This document shows, in pieces, positions 53,177 through 62,103 of a DNA stretch of 64,000 bases (within the stretch, counting starts at the first letter, position 1; the number at the start of each line of letters is the position of its first letter). The translations under genes and the position numbers were made by a program. The notes below the pieces were generated by a model that worked only from the letters and a program-made list of their open reading frames with translations, was not told the DNA's origin and did not search any database. This DNA comes from Oxynema aestuarii AP17 (GTDB taxonomy: Bacteria; Cyanobacteriota; Cyanobacteriia; Cyanobacteriales; Laspinemataceae). The DNA is taken from contig NZ_CP051167.1 in the NCBI RefSeq assembly GCF_012295525.1, forward strand, positions 6,253,299 to 6,317,298. Reading direction: 5' to 3'.

Positions 53177-53747
53177 CGCCTACATAATTGATAATGTCGG
53201 AAAAATCTGGAATTTTGCTGGCACACCCCTGACATTGACACGCCCAATCTTCCGAATATTTCCCCTGTGTCACATAACGAGAAAAACTCGAATATTCCCA
53301 AGCATGGGGGCAAGCCACCAGACCATGCTTAACCGGATTGTAATGGATATAATCCAAATAGTGATTGATTTCTTGCTGATCACACAAACTGCGCTCCCAA
53401 AACCGACGCTGCCATACATCCCGCTCTCGATGCTTGCGACGGGAAGCCGAGAGATTCTGGGGAATTTCAGCATCACCCCGGACAGCACGGGTAAATAAAA
53501 CCTTCATGCGCCCCACACGAGCAGAATAGTTACAGTCCGGCTCTGGCAATTTCCACAGAAAATGGAGGTGATCCGGCAGAATAACCGCAGCCATAATTGT
53601 GAATGGTCGCTCTTCTTTGGTTTGAGCAAGGGCATTGCGAAGTAGTTGGATATTATCTGGGTTTTGAAAGAGGGGTTGACGTTGATAGGTGACACAGGTG
53701 ATAAAAATGATGCTGTTAGGAATCCGAGCGCGGCGATATTGAGGCAC
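53172..53747 (-). CDS. REP-associated tyrosine transposase (RAYT), copy 2
   Basis: 191 residues, GTG start at 53747. MPQYRRARIPNSIIFITCVT is followed by the HUH motif LPDHLHFLWKLPE (about 56-68), ERDVWQRRFWERSLCDQQE (about 108-126) and the tyrosine helix YLDYIHYNPVKHGLV (about 130-144). It is clearly a different RAYT lineage from copy 1. The last few codons overlap a REP copy at 53172-53176. It lies between two composite blocks of the GTAGGGTGGGCA family, unlike copy 1, which is surrounded by CTCGTTCCCAGG repeats. Confidence 0.93.
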   Translation of the reverse strand: MPQYRRARIPNSIIFITCVTYQRQPLFQNPDNIQLLRNALAQTKEERPFTIMAAVILPDHLHFLWKLPEPDCNYSARVGRMKVLFTRAVRGDAEIPQNLSASRRKHRERDVWQRRFWERSLCDQQEINHYLDYIHYNPVKHGLVACPHAWEYSSFSRYVTQGKYSEDWACQCQGCASKIPDFSDIINYVGE

Positions 53748-53758
53748 GAGGATACATT

Positions 53759-53922
53759 AGTAGGGTGGGCATTGCCCACATTAACCCAATATCGTCACCA
53801 TAATTTGATGGGTGATATCCACCACCATAACCCAATATTATTGTCACCTTGATTTGATGGGTAACATTCACCATAACCGAACATACCGCAACCGGAATTT
53901 GGTGGGCGATGCCCACCCTACG
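53759..53922. repeat. Composite REP block on the 5' side of RAYT 2, reaching into sulfotransferase 3
   Basis: Begins GTAGGGTGGGCATTGCCCAC, repeats the AACCCAATAT ... GATGGGT(G/A) ... CCACCATAAC unit about twice, and ends GGTGGGCGATGCCCACCCTA. Same direction as the block at 53059-53176. The first in-frame codons of sulfotransferase 3 lie within it. Confidence 0.92.
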
Positions 53923-55251
53923 CTAGTCCAAGCCGTCCTTAACCACTACCACAAAGCCTTAACCTTTAGCCCCCAACCCGCGAAAATCCAAGAACGCATC
54001 GCGGCTCTCCACTGGACATTCTGGGACATCCCCCAGGCGATGGAACATTACCTCCAAGCCCAGATGCTCAATCCCCAGGCACAATGGCATCACTGGCGCT
54101 TATACTTTGGCCTTCAACTCCTTGCAGGTCTGGAATCCCCTAGACTCCTGGAATTCTGCCAGCGCATCATCGATATCGTCGAGCCAAACACCCATCACTC
54201 TGCCAATCGGGGGTTTACCGCCTTACTCCTCTCCACCGCCTATCGTTACTTAGACAAGGGCGATATTGCCCGAAATTTCCTCCATCAGGCTTACCGCACC
54301 ATCCTAGAGCCAAACTATTCCGAACTGATTGCCCAGGCTTGGACAGCGCAACGAAAACACCCGCCCAACTTTCTCATCATTGGCGTTTGGAAATGCGGCA
54401 CAACTTCCCTTTATCACTACCTGAGTCAACATCCCCAAATCCTGCCAGCCGTTGCCAAAGAACTGCACTATTTCACGGGTGAAACCCATTGGCAACAAGG
54501 GGAAAACCTCACTTATCTCGATTATTTTCCACCCATTGAACATCCCAGTTATCAAACCGGAGAAGCTACCCCCGGATACATCATTCAACCCCACCTCGCC
54601 AAATCTCTGCGCCACTGGTTTCCAGACCTTAAAATCATCATCCTGCTGCGAAATCCAGTCAAACGCACCATCTCAGACTTTTATCAACGCCAAGCAACCA
54701 GTAACCCCACGTTTGCCCAAACCCTTGACGGCGTAACCCACATTGACTTAGCCAAAGTTGATGCCATGGCCGACCAACTTTATGCCGATCTAAAAACAGG
54801 AACTAGCTGGCTGCAATGCTTACTCAAACAACAGGCCATTATTCAAACTGACATCAGTTTAAACCTAGCTCGTAACCTTGCCTTTAGCCAGTATATCCGC
54901 TATCTCCCCCAGTGGTTCGAGCAGTTTCCCAGAGAACAGATTCTCGTCCTTCGCAGCGAAGACCTATTTCAGAATCCCCCCGCCACCCTGCAACAGATTT
55001 ACACCTTTTTAGGTCTGGAACATCACCCCTTACCCGAATATCGCAATCTTAATCCGCGAAACTATAACGCCATTAGCCCAGAGTTACATCAACAGCTTAC
55101 GGAATATTTCCGCCCGTATAACGAACAAATCGAAGATTATCTCGGACAAAAATTCAACTACCAATCCAATTCTGAAAGCGAGCTTCAAGTTGGGTGGGGT
55201 CAAGTCGAGAGCCAACCCGCCGGAAATTATCATGGGAGGGAATTCCGTTAG
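53812..55251 (+). CDS. TPR-sulfotransferase 3, with both ends altered by mobile DNA
   Basis: The core, from VLNHYHKALTFSPQPAK (about residue 43) to EDYLGQKFNYQ (about 450), is a paralogue of the other two: TPR-like helices, then IIGVWKCGTTSLYHYLSQHP (about 189-208), GEATPGYI, IIILLRNPVKRTISDFYQRQ (about 272-291) and FFRPYN-type end (EYFRPYNEQIEDYL). The first ~40 codons (for example MGNIHHNRTYRNRNLVGDAHP) are read straight from the REP block, so the native start is lost or replaced; actual initiation could be at 53857 (ATG in the repeat) or elsewhere. The last ~28 codons are antisense to an ISAs1 remnant. Functionality is uncertain although the catalytic core is intact. Confidence 0.8.
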   Translation: MISTTITQYYCHLDLMGNIHHNRTYRNRNLVGDAHPTLVQAVLNHYHKALTFSPQPAKIQERIAALHWTFWDIPQAMEHYLQAQMLNPQAQWHHWRLYFGLQLLAGLESPRLLEFCQRIIDIVEPNTHHSANRGFTALLLSTAYRYLDKGDIARNFLHQAYRTILEPNYSELIAQAWTAQRKHPPNFLIIGVWKCGTTSLYHYLSQHPQILPAVAKELHYFTGETHWQQGENLTYLDYFPPIEHPSYQTGEATPGYIIQPHLAKSLRHWFPDLKIIILLRNPVKRTISDFYQRQATSNPTFAQTLDGVTHIDLAKVDAMADQLYADLKTGTSWLQCLLKQQAIIQTDISLNLARNLAFSQYIRYLPQWFEQFPREQILVLRSEDLFQNPPATLQQIYTFLGLEHHPLPEYRNLNPRNYNAISPELHQQLTEYFRPYNEQIEDYLGQKFNYQSNSESELQVGWGQVESQPAGNYHGREFR

Positions 55252-55486
55252 GTAGGGAGAGAAAGGTAGTTAACCAAGCTTGTTTGGCTTGGCCATAGGT
55301 CTCCATACCATCCCAGCCTTCTGCACCAGTCAGGACAGCCAACAGGGCAATCACAACGAGATCAAAGAGTTGATGGGCGCAGCGCCCTTGTACTCTGGGA
55401 TCCTCGAGATCGCCAAAATGAGTATGAAGGGAGGAGGACAGACAGAAGGAATCAGACATGGACTTGCACTGTTCGGTTGGCAGCAT
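55154..55486 (-). pseudogene. ISAs1 family transposase, N-terminal fragment
   Basis: Reads SSLHTHFGDLEDPRVQGRCA, HQLFDLVVIALLAVLTGAEG and TFLSLPNGIPSHDNFRRVGS, the highly typical start of ISAs1 transposases, and ends after FQNWIGS. Only about 100 of roughly 370 residues remain. The break lies where sulfotransferase 3 begins on the other strand. Confidence 0.88.
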
Positions 55487-55621
55487 TGTCCTACAGTGAG
55501 GACAAGTGGATGAATCAGAAACCTATGATAGATCTCCTTTTCAGGAGATTGTGTAAACCTTGGTTCTTTTGTCAAGTACAATTTATACAAATTTTGATGC
55601 GTTTACCCTGACAAATGCATA

Positions 55622-55643
55622 AAGGACACAGCAATGCTGTGTC
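55622..55643. repeat. GGACACAGCAATGCTGTGTC hairpin
   Basis: A near-perfect palindrome followed by CTACAG, related to 43880-43932. The rest of 55487-55738 has no gene and contains the left flank of the IS607 element. Confidence 0.75.
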
Positions 55644-55738
55644 CCTACAGATTTTGGTAGGGGTGTTGGTAAGGGGCGGTATTGTAAAGTTTAACTGAAT
55701 CCATAGTCAAGTATAGTCATTCCTGTTAAGATATAACC

Positions 55739-56248
55739 ATGAAACTCTCAGACTATGCCAAAAAAGCCGGGGTGAGTTATCAAACGGCGTGGAGATGGTG
55801 GCAAAAAGGTCCATCTAACGGGCTATCAACTTCGGGAACAATTATCATTACCGAAGAAGGGAAGAAGAAAACCGAGAGAATGGCCTGTATTTATGCCAGA
55901 GTCTCTAGTGCAGAAAATAAAGATCACCTTGAGCGACAAGCGGAACGGTTAAAAGATTATGCTATTGCCAGAGGCTATCAAATTTATAAAGTCGTCAAAG
56001 AAATTGGCAGTGGTTTAAATGATAATCGTCCAAAATTGGCTAAGGTTTTAACCAATTCCCATTACGATATATTGATAGTGGAGCATAAAGACCGTTTGGC
56101 GAGGTTTGGGACAAATTACCTTGAGATCCGGTTAAAAGAGAGGGGAAAAACCGTTGAGATTGTCAATCATAGCGAGGATCGACAAGATGAATTGATGGAA
56201 GATTTAATTGCTATCATTACTTCATTCTGTTCTCGTCTTTATGGATGA
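55739..56248 (+). CDS. tnpA: IS607-type serine recombinase TnpA
   Basis: 169 residues. The N-terminal MerR-type HTH (MKLSDYAKKAGVSYQTAWRW) binds DNA; the serine-recombinase catalytic domain follows with CIYARVSSAENKDHLERQ (about 50-67, catalytic Ser), ERLKDYAIARGYQIYKVVKE, SGLNDNRPKL and DILIVEHKDRLARFG (about 110-124). Appears intact, though the C-terminus is slightly short of the usual ~190-200. Mobilises the element by serine-type strand exchange. Confidence 0.92.
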   Translation: MKLSDYAKKAGVSYQTAWRWWQKGPSNGLSTSGTIIITEEGKKKTERMACIYARVSSAENKDHLERQAERLKDYAIARGYQIYKVVKEIGSGLNDNRPKLAKVLTNSHYDILIVEHKDRLARFGTNYLEIRLKERGKTVEIVNHSEDRQDELMEDLIAIITSFCSRLYG

Positions 56249-57509
56249 AGACGCTCGAAACGGAAAACCGAAAAAATTATTGCCGAATTAAAGGAACGCT
56301 AGTGAAATTAGTCGAAAGACATATAATCAAAAAAGGTCATAGGTTTTGGGATGAGATAGATGAGTTATCATGGCATTCCAAAAATCTCTACAATGCGGCT
56401 AATTATCTAATCCGTCAAAACTTTATTTATGGTCATGGTTACTTGAACTATAACCGGATGGATAAATTAATGCAGAAGACGGAGCAATATCGCGCTTTAC
56501 CAGCTAAAGTCTCTCAACAGGTGTTACGAGGATTAGACAAAAACTGGCAATCCTTTTTTGCCGCCAATCAAGCCTACAAAGTCAACAAGGAGAAGTTTTT
56601 AGTCAACCCGAAAATCCCCAAATATAAAAACACTCAGAAAGGTCGTCAATTATTGGTGTACGTGAAACAGGCTCTAAGTAAAGTAGCTTTAAAAAAAGGT
56701 AAAATCAAATGCTCAAAAACCCAAATTTGGAGACTTCTGTAGCCGAAAAAGTAGTGGAGGTGAGAATCGTTCCTCGATGCGATTGTTATATCATTGAGGT
56801 CATTTATGAAGAAGTAGAACCAACATTAAAATCCAATGAATGGGTCGCTAGTGTAGATTTAGGTGTAGATGTTTTAATGGCTGTAACTTCTAATCAACCG
56901 GACTTTGTTCCTCTGTTGATAAATGGCAGACCCTTAAAAAGCCTGAATCAATTCTACAATAAACGAAAAGCCTTTCTCCAATCCCAATTAAAAGGAAATC
57001 GACCCACCTCTAAGAGAATCCAGCGTCTGACTCGATGCCGAAATCAAAAAGTGGAGAACTATCTCCATCGAGCCAGCCGTTATCTGGTCAATCTACTCGT
57101 TAACCGAAATATCACCACCTTAGTGATTGGCAAAAATGAAGGTTGGAAACAAAATGCCAAGATGGGGAAAGTGAACAACCAAAAATTTGTGGGGATTCCT
57201 TTCAACCGTCTGATTGAAATGTTGACTTATAAATGTCAATTACTAGGTATTAAAGTGGCGATAACTGAAGAGAGTTATACGAGTCAGTCGAACTTTTTCA
57301 ACTTAGATCCGCTTCCGGTTTATGGAGAAACGGTAAAAGTTCCTAAGTTTACGGGAAAAAGAATTAAAAGAGGTCTTTACCGGACTGATACAGGATTCTT
57401 GTGTCAAGCGGATATCTTAGGCTCCTATAATATCTTAAGAAAAGCATTCCCAAATGCCTTTATGGGCTATGGGATAGAGAGGTGCGTAGTTCACGATTAT
57501 GAGAATTAA
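56245..57509 (+). pseudogene. tnpB: TnpB of the IS607 element, frameshifted
   Basis: The first frame (56245-56742) reads MKTLETENRKNYCRIKGTLV ... RFWDEIDELSWHSKNLYNAA ... LPAKVSQQVLRGLDKNWQSF and ends IWRLL. The second (from about 56709) continues ETSVAEKVVEVRIVPRCDCY and VASVDLGVDVLMAVTSN (RuvC-I). A one-base loss near 56730-56740 explains the break. This subgroup lacks the usual Glu motif (here LVIGKNEGWKQ in place of xxED) and the four-Cys zinc finger (ESYTSQSNFF without Cys pairs), while the third motif survives as CQADILGSYNI. These replacements seem to be features of the subgroup and not damage, but the frameshift is. Confidence 0.82.
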
Positions 57510-57931
57510 TCTCTCGAAGCCAAAATGAAGGGGATTTTTGAAATAGAATCCATGTCTTGTTTGTATCTGACTATATTTTGGTTAACTATAACTCCGTCGA
57601 ATCTCCCAACACCTCGAACTCAGCCTCGCCTAACTCTCCCCGATAAGCCCCCCCGAAGATCGCCCATTCCAGGAAGGTTCGCTCCAGAAATTCCCTGCAA
57701 CTTAGCCAAACCAGCAAGGTTACAAAAACTGAGTACCATCGCCTATAATCTACGAAGCTTTTGAAGAATTGTTGCAAAACTCCGGCTTTTTCCGGGCTGG
57801 AGGGCATTTCCGCAAACCTTGGGGAACTCTCACTCCTGGAGCTGATTCTTTATTGAGTAAGATAGAATGCCCCAAAATTCTGCGGATTCCGGTCTGAGCA
57901 GAGTAAGCCCGATGCAATCAAGACCCTTCCC
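57510..57931. other. Gene-poor stretch with a possible coding remnant
   Basis: A plus-strand open frame at 57733-57897 (54 codons, no good start) reads YEAFEELLQNSGFFRAGGHF and LSKIECPKILRIPV; it looks protein-like and may be the 3' fragment of a gene lost when the IS607 element arrived. A minus-strand frame (57807-57586) is unsupported. The capD-like gene's leader occupies the rest. Confidence 0.4.
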
Positions 57932-59866
57932 ATGATCCAACACCGACCCATTCAATCCCTCGCCTCCTTCATCCAGAGGACTGCCATCTCCCTCTCTAGA
58001 CGGCAGAAACAAACCATTCTCCTGACCCTGGATGTTTTTTTATTCCTAGTAGCCATTTGGGCGGCATTTGGGTTGCGTTTCAGCACCCCGCTTCCCCTTG
58101 CCGAAACCGTGCGCTATCTGTGGCTGCTCCCCTTACTCTTGCTCCTCAAACCCTTAGTCTTCTTAGGCACCGGAATGTATCGTCCGGTGTTGCGCTATGC
58201 AGGCTTTGAGTTTCTGCTGACCGCCAGCAAAGCCGTAATCTGTAGCTCCGGCGCTTTCATCATTCTGGCTTACTTTTTGCCGCCGTTGCAACTGCCGCGA
58301 TCCGTATTAATCAACGATGCCCTTCTGACTCTCTTATTGGTCGTCAGCACCCGCTTGAGCATTCGCTGGTTTGTCACCACGGTCATCGCCCTTTCCCGCC
58401 AAAATAGCCAGCAAGAACGGGTCATCGTCTATGGGGCGGGCGCTGCGGGATCCCAACTGGTTCAAACCTTAGCGCAGCATCCCACCTACAAACCCGTTGC
58501 CTTCATCGATGACGATCGCTCCCTCCAAAAACAAATCATTCACGGACTGACCGTTTACACCCCCTCCGACCTGCCCAAACTGATTTCCCAATATTCTATA
58601 GACAGTCTCTTGCTAGCAATGCCTTCCGTCGGGTGGGTCAAAAAGCGGCAAATTCTCAATCGCTTGCAATCCTTGATGATTCCCGTGAAAACAGTTCCCT
58701 GTATTGGCGATATCATCTCCGGGAAAGTCTCGATTAGCGAAATTCGCAATATCGATATTGCCGACCTTCTCGGGCGCGAAGAAGTGGTCGCCGATCCCCA
58801 ACTCTTGGAACACAATATTAAAGGAAAAACCGTTTTAGTCACCGGGGCTGGCGGTTCCATTGGCTCCGAACTGTGCCGTCAAATTGCCCGACAGCAGCCC
58901 AAATGCCTGATTCTCTACGAAATTGGCGAGTTTGCCCTTTACACCATCGATCTCGAACTCAAAGAAGCCTTTCCCACCCTGAAAACAGTTGGCTGCTTGG
59001 GTTCGGTCACCGACGAGTTACGCCTCCAATCCGTGCTGTTGCAATATGGGGTCGATACCATTTATCATGCTGCCGCTTACAAGCACGTCCCCCTCGTAGA
59101 ATCCAACCCGGCGCCGGGGATTCTCAATAACGTCTTAGGCACCTTAACCGCCGCCAAAAGCGCCATTGAAGCCGGAGTCGGCGATTTCGTTTTAATTTCC
59201 ACCGATAAAGCAGTTCGTCCGACCAGCGTGATGGGCGCCAGCAAGCGCGTCGCCGAACTAATTATCCAAGCCCTCGCCAGTCGCCCCAGCACCCCCACTT
59301 CCTTTTCAATCGTTCGCTTTGGTAACGTTCTCGATAGTAGTGGGTCGGTGGTGCCGCGTTTCCGCCAACAAATTGCCGAAGGGAAAGCGCTGACCGTGAC
59401 CAATTCGGACATGACGCGCTATTTTATGTCGATCCCCGAAGCCGCACGCTTGGTCATTCAAGCGGGGGCAATGGGTCAAGGCGGCGAAATCTTTTTGCTC
59501 GATATGGGCGAACCCGTCCGCATTTACGATCTGGCCGTACAGATGATTGAATTGAGCGGTCTGGTACCGGGTAAAGATATTGAAATTAAGATTACTGGAT
59601 TGAGACCCGGGGAAAAATTACACGAAGAACTACTCGTGGATAGTGCCAAAGCCAAACCCACTCGCCATCCGAAAATTTTTTGCGCCCAAGAACCCAAAAT
59701 TCATTGGGAATTCTTGCAACCCCGTTTGGAAGCGCTCATCGAGAAAGCCCACGCCCATGACGAAGCGGGGATTCGCGAAGAATTACGCCGCTTGATTCCG
59801 GAATATCAGCCGACGAACGTGCAGCTAACCAGGTCGTCTCGTTTGGCCGCCGTGTCAAATTCCTAG
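57932..59866 (+). CDS. Nucleotide-sugar epimerase/dehydratase, CapD/WbpM type
   Basis: 644 residues. Four N-terminal membrane helices (about 25-150; LLTLDVFLFLVAIWAAFGL, YLWLLPLLLLLKPLVFLG), a first Rossmann domain with VIVYGAGAAGSQLVQTLAQH (about 168-187), then the catalytic extended-SDR domain: VLVTGAGGSIGSELCRQIA (about 302-320), AAAYKHVPLVESNP (about 382-395), STDKAVRPTSVMGASKRVAE (about 426-445, where Met replaces the usual Tyr as in WbpM-type UDP-GlcNAc 4,6-dehydratases) and VRFGNVLDSSGSVVP. It makes a 6-deoxy-4-keto sugar nucleotide for polysaccharide. It is the first of three consecutive plus-strand polysaccharide genes. Confidence 0.92.
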   Translation: MIQHRPIQSLASFIQRTAISLSRRQKQTILLTLDVFLFLVAIWAAFGLRFSTPLPLAETVRYLWLLPLLLLLKPLVFLGTGMYRPVLRYAGFEFLLTASKAVICSSGAFIILAYFLPPLQLPRSVLINDALLTLLLVVSTRLSIRWFVTTVIALSRQNSQQERVIVYGAGAAGSQLVQTLAQHPTYKPVAFIDDDRSLQKQIIHGLTVYTPSDLPKLISQYSIDSLLLAMPSVGWVKKRQILNRLQSLMIPVKTVPCIGDIISGKVSISEIRNIDIADLLGREEVVADPQLLEHNIKGKTVLVTGAGGSIGSELCRQIARQQPKCLILYEIGEFALYTIDLELKEAFPTLKTVGCLGSVTDELRLQSVLLQYGVDTIYHAAAYKHVPLVESNPAPGILNNVLGTLTAAKSAIEAGVGDFVLISTDKAVRPTSVMGASKRVAELIIQALASRPSTPTSFSIVRFGNVLDSSGSVVPRFRQQIAEGKALTVTNSDMTRYFMSIPEAARLVIQAGAMGQGGEIFLLDMGEPVRIYDLAVQMIELSGLVPGKDIEIKITGLRPGEKLHEELLVDSAKAKPTRHPKIFCAQEPKIHWEFLQPRLEALIEKAHAHDEAGIREELRRLIPEYQPTNVQLTRSSRLAAVSNS

Positions 59867-60092
59867 AAATATGGGCAGTTGGGAATCGGAAGTTTGCAAA
59901 CGATCGCCCGCCTCGGCCCCCCGTTACTGGTTCGGAACCCTCACACACACCAAAAACACCCTCGCCCCTCTGGTCTAACTCTACTCAAATCCCAGTCAGC
60001 ACATTCCCCAATTAAACCTCTATATTAGTTTTAGTTTTAATCTTTTAATTAACTATTGCCAGCTCCGATCCGATCGCCAGGATCCGAACCCT

Positions 60093-61940
60093 ATGTTAAA
60101 CACCTCGATCGCCCAAACTTATAAAATCCTCCGATCTTCCCTTTATCTACTCCCGGGACTGATAAGCTTCATTGTTTTATCCGCCCCCCTTCCGGCTAAA
60201 AGCCAGACATTGCCGGGATTAGATCTTTTTAACCCAGGTAATCCCAGTTGTAGGGGCGACAATACCCCTTACACCCTCGGATCGGGCGATCGCGTACAGC
60301 TCGATATTTTCAACGTCCCCGAATATAGCGGCGAAAACGGCCAATTCCAAGTTCTCGCCGATGGCAGTCTCAATCTCCCCTTAGTCGGTAAAGTCACCGT
60401 CGAAGGGTTGACCCTGCAACAGGCAGGCGCCCTGATTTCCCAAAGTTACGATCGCTTCCTGCAACGCCCGGAACTGCTCACCGTCAGCCTCCTCGAACGC
60501 CGTCCCCTGCAAATCGGTATCGGCGGAGAAGTCAACCGTCCCGGTTCCTACACCATGTCCGTTATCGGGCGCGCCGACAGCGAAGAAGCTACCCAAATCC
60601 CGACCATTACGGGAGCAATTCAGCGCGCTGGAGGCATCACTCAAGCCGCTAACATCACCCAAATTGAACTGCGCCGCAAAACAGGCAGTGTCTGTACTGT
60701 CAATCTCTCCACACTCATTAGCCAAGGCAGTTTGCAAGAAGATATCAGCCTACGCGATGGCGACACCATTTTTATCCCGACCTCTACCACCGTCGATCCT
60801 GTAGCGACAACCCAACTCGCAACGACGAGCTTGGCGGGACAAGCGACCCAACCGATTAACATCATCGTCGTCGGCGAAGTGACTCGTCCCGGCGCGTACA
60901 CCGTCACCCGCGTAGACGAAAAAGGCAGCCTGTTGACCGTCACCCGCGCCTTGCAAACTGCCGGAGGAATTAATCTTTCCTCAGATATCCGGCAAATTCA
61001 AGTGATTCGCCGTCCCAAAACCAGTAACGAACCAATTCCGCCAATTCAGGTCAATTTGTGGCAACTGTTACAAGGCGATCGCACTCAGGATATCGTCCTC
61101 CAAGAAGGAGATACGATCGTCGTTCCCACGGCAACCAACCCCAACCCTGCCGAAGTCGCTCAAATTGCCAGCGCTAACTTTGCTGCCAATTTTTCACAAC
61201 CACTCAACATTGCAGTAGTCGGCGAAGTCAACCGTCCCGGAACCTATACCATCGCCGGGTCTGATGTGAGTTCGACGGGGAACGAACAAACTTTAGAAGG
61301 CCCTCAAACGGGCGGGCAATTAGTCGGACTCCCCACCGTGACCCGAGCATTGAAAATTGCGGGAGGAATCAGCCCCTCCGCGAATATCCGTCAGATTCAA
61401 GTCCGCCGCCAAACGAAAGCCGGAACCGAACAAATCCTCGTAGTCGATCTTTGGCAACTCCTTCAAGAAGGAGATCTCAGTCAAGATACCCTCCTCCAAC
61501 AAGGGGATACCATTGTCGTTCCCACCGCAACCAATATCGATCTAGCAGAAGCGCCCCAAGTCGCTGCCGCCAGTTTTTCTCCGAATACGATTCAAGTCAA
61601 TATTGTGGGTGAAGTGCTTAACCCCGGTTCAGTTACTTTAGCGCCGAATTCTTCATTAAACCAAGCGATTTTGGCCAGTGGTGGATTTAATAACCGACGG
61701 GCCGATGAAGACGAAGTAGAACTGATTCGGTTAAATCCCAATGGAACGGTTTCTCGTGAGAAAATCCCCATTGATTTCGCTCAAGGATTAGATGAAGAAA
61801 CTAATCCTACCTTACGGAATAATGACGTGATTGTGGTCGGGCGATCGGGTTTTGCCAAAACAACCGATACAATTGGAACCGTTTTTAGTCCGGTCTTTTC
61901 AGCCTTCGGGGTTTTTAGATTCCTCAATGTTTTATTCTAG
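60093..61940 (+). CDS. Wza-type polysaccharide export protein with several SLBB domains
   Basis: 615 residues. Signal peptide about 1-38 (LLPGLISFIVLSAPLPAKSQ). Poly_export domain: YTLGSGDRVQLDIFNVPEYS (about 62-81), VLADGSLNLPLVGKVTVEGL (about 87-106) and LLERRPLQIGIGGEVNRPGS. Then four SLBB-type repeats, each with (G)EV(N/T/L)RPG(S/A/T)YT, TRAL..AGGI and GDTI(F/V)VPT. Length is larger than a typical Wza (~380) because of the additional repeats, a cyanobacterial style. It forms the outer-membrane export channel together with the Wzc-type protein downstream. No lipobox Cys is evident at the signal cleavage. Confidence 0.92.
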   Translation: MLNTSIAQTYKILRSSLYLLPGLISFIVLSAPLPAKSQTLPGLDLFNPGNPSCRGDNTPYTLGSGDRVQLDIFNVPEYSGENGQFQVLADGSLNLPLVGKVTVEGLTLQQAGALISQSYDRFLQRPELLTVSLLERRPLQIGIGGEVNRPGSYTMSVIGRADSEEATQIPTITGAIQRAGGITQAANITQIELRRKTGSVCTVNLSTLISQGSLQEDISLRDGDTIFIPTSTTVDPVATTQLATTSLAGQATQPINIIVVGEVTRPGAYTVTRVDEKGSLLTVTRALQTAGGINLSSDIRQIQVIRRPKTSNEPIPPIQVNLWQLLQGDRTQDIVLQEGDTIVVPTATNPNPAEVAQIASANFAANFSQPLNIAVVGEVNRPGTYTIAGSDVSSTGNEQTLEGPQTGGQLVGLPTVTRALKIAGGISPSANIRQIQVRRQTKAGTEQILVVDLWQLLQEGDLSQDTLLQQGDTIVVPTATNIDLAEAPQVAAASFSPNTIQVNIVGEVLNPGSVTLAPNSSLNQAILASGGFNNRRADEDEVELIRLNPNGTVSREKIPIDFAQGLDEETNPTLRNNDVIVVGRSGFAKTTDTIGTVFSPVFSAFGVFRFLNVLF

Positions 61941-61958
61941 TCCGACACCATCACCAAA

Positions 61959-61990
61959 AGCCCCCCTTTCTAAGGGGGGTTGGGGGGATC
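61959..61990. repeat. C-rich palindromic repeat, intergenic copy
   Basis: GCCCCCCTTTCTAAGGGGGG then TTGGGGGGAT, 18 bases after the export gene's stop. The simplest copy of the family seen inserted in genes at 7476, 23798 and 45036. Confidence 0.85.
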
Positions 61991-62103
61991 TTCCAACCAA
62001 TCCAGCTATGAAGTCTAATAACAACGATCGCTTAACCTCATCCACCCCCCAAGGGATCCTGTAGAGTAGGATAGGCAGCCACGAACAAAACAGAGGAGTA
62101 AGG

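Larger units (their letters stand above)
55700..57576 (+). mobile_element. IS607-type element (serine recombinase plus tnpB)
   Basis: tnpA and tnpB overlap (ATGA at 56245-56248). Possible boundary signals are TATAGTCA at 55712-55719 and its inverse TGACTATA at 57568-57575, but IS607 elements normally lack inverted repeats, so the ends are approximate. Confidence 0.6.

Noticed and set aside
57586-57807. 73-residue minus-strand frame
   Set aside because: No similarity; the plus strand reading (57733-57897) looks more protein-like, though still only a remnant.
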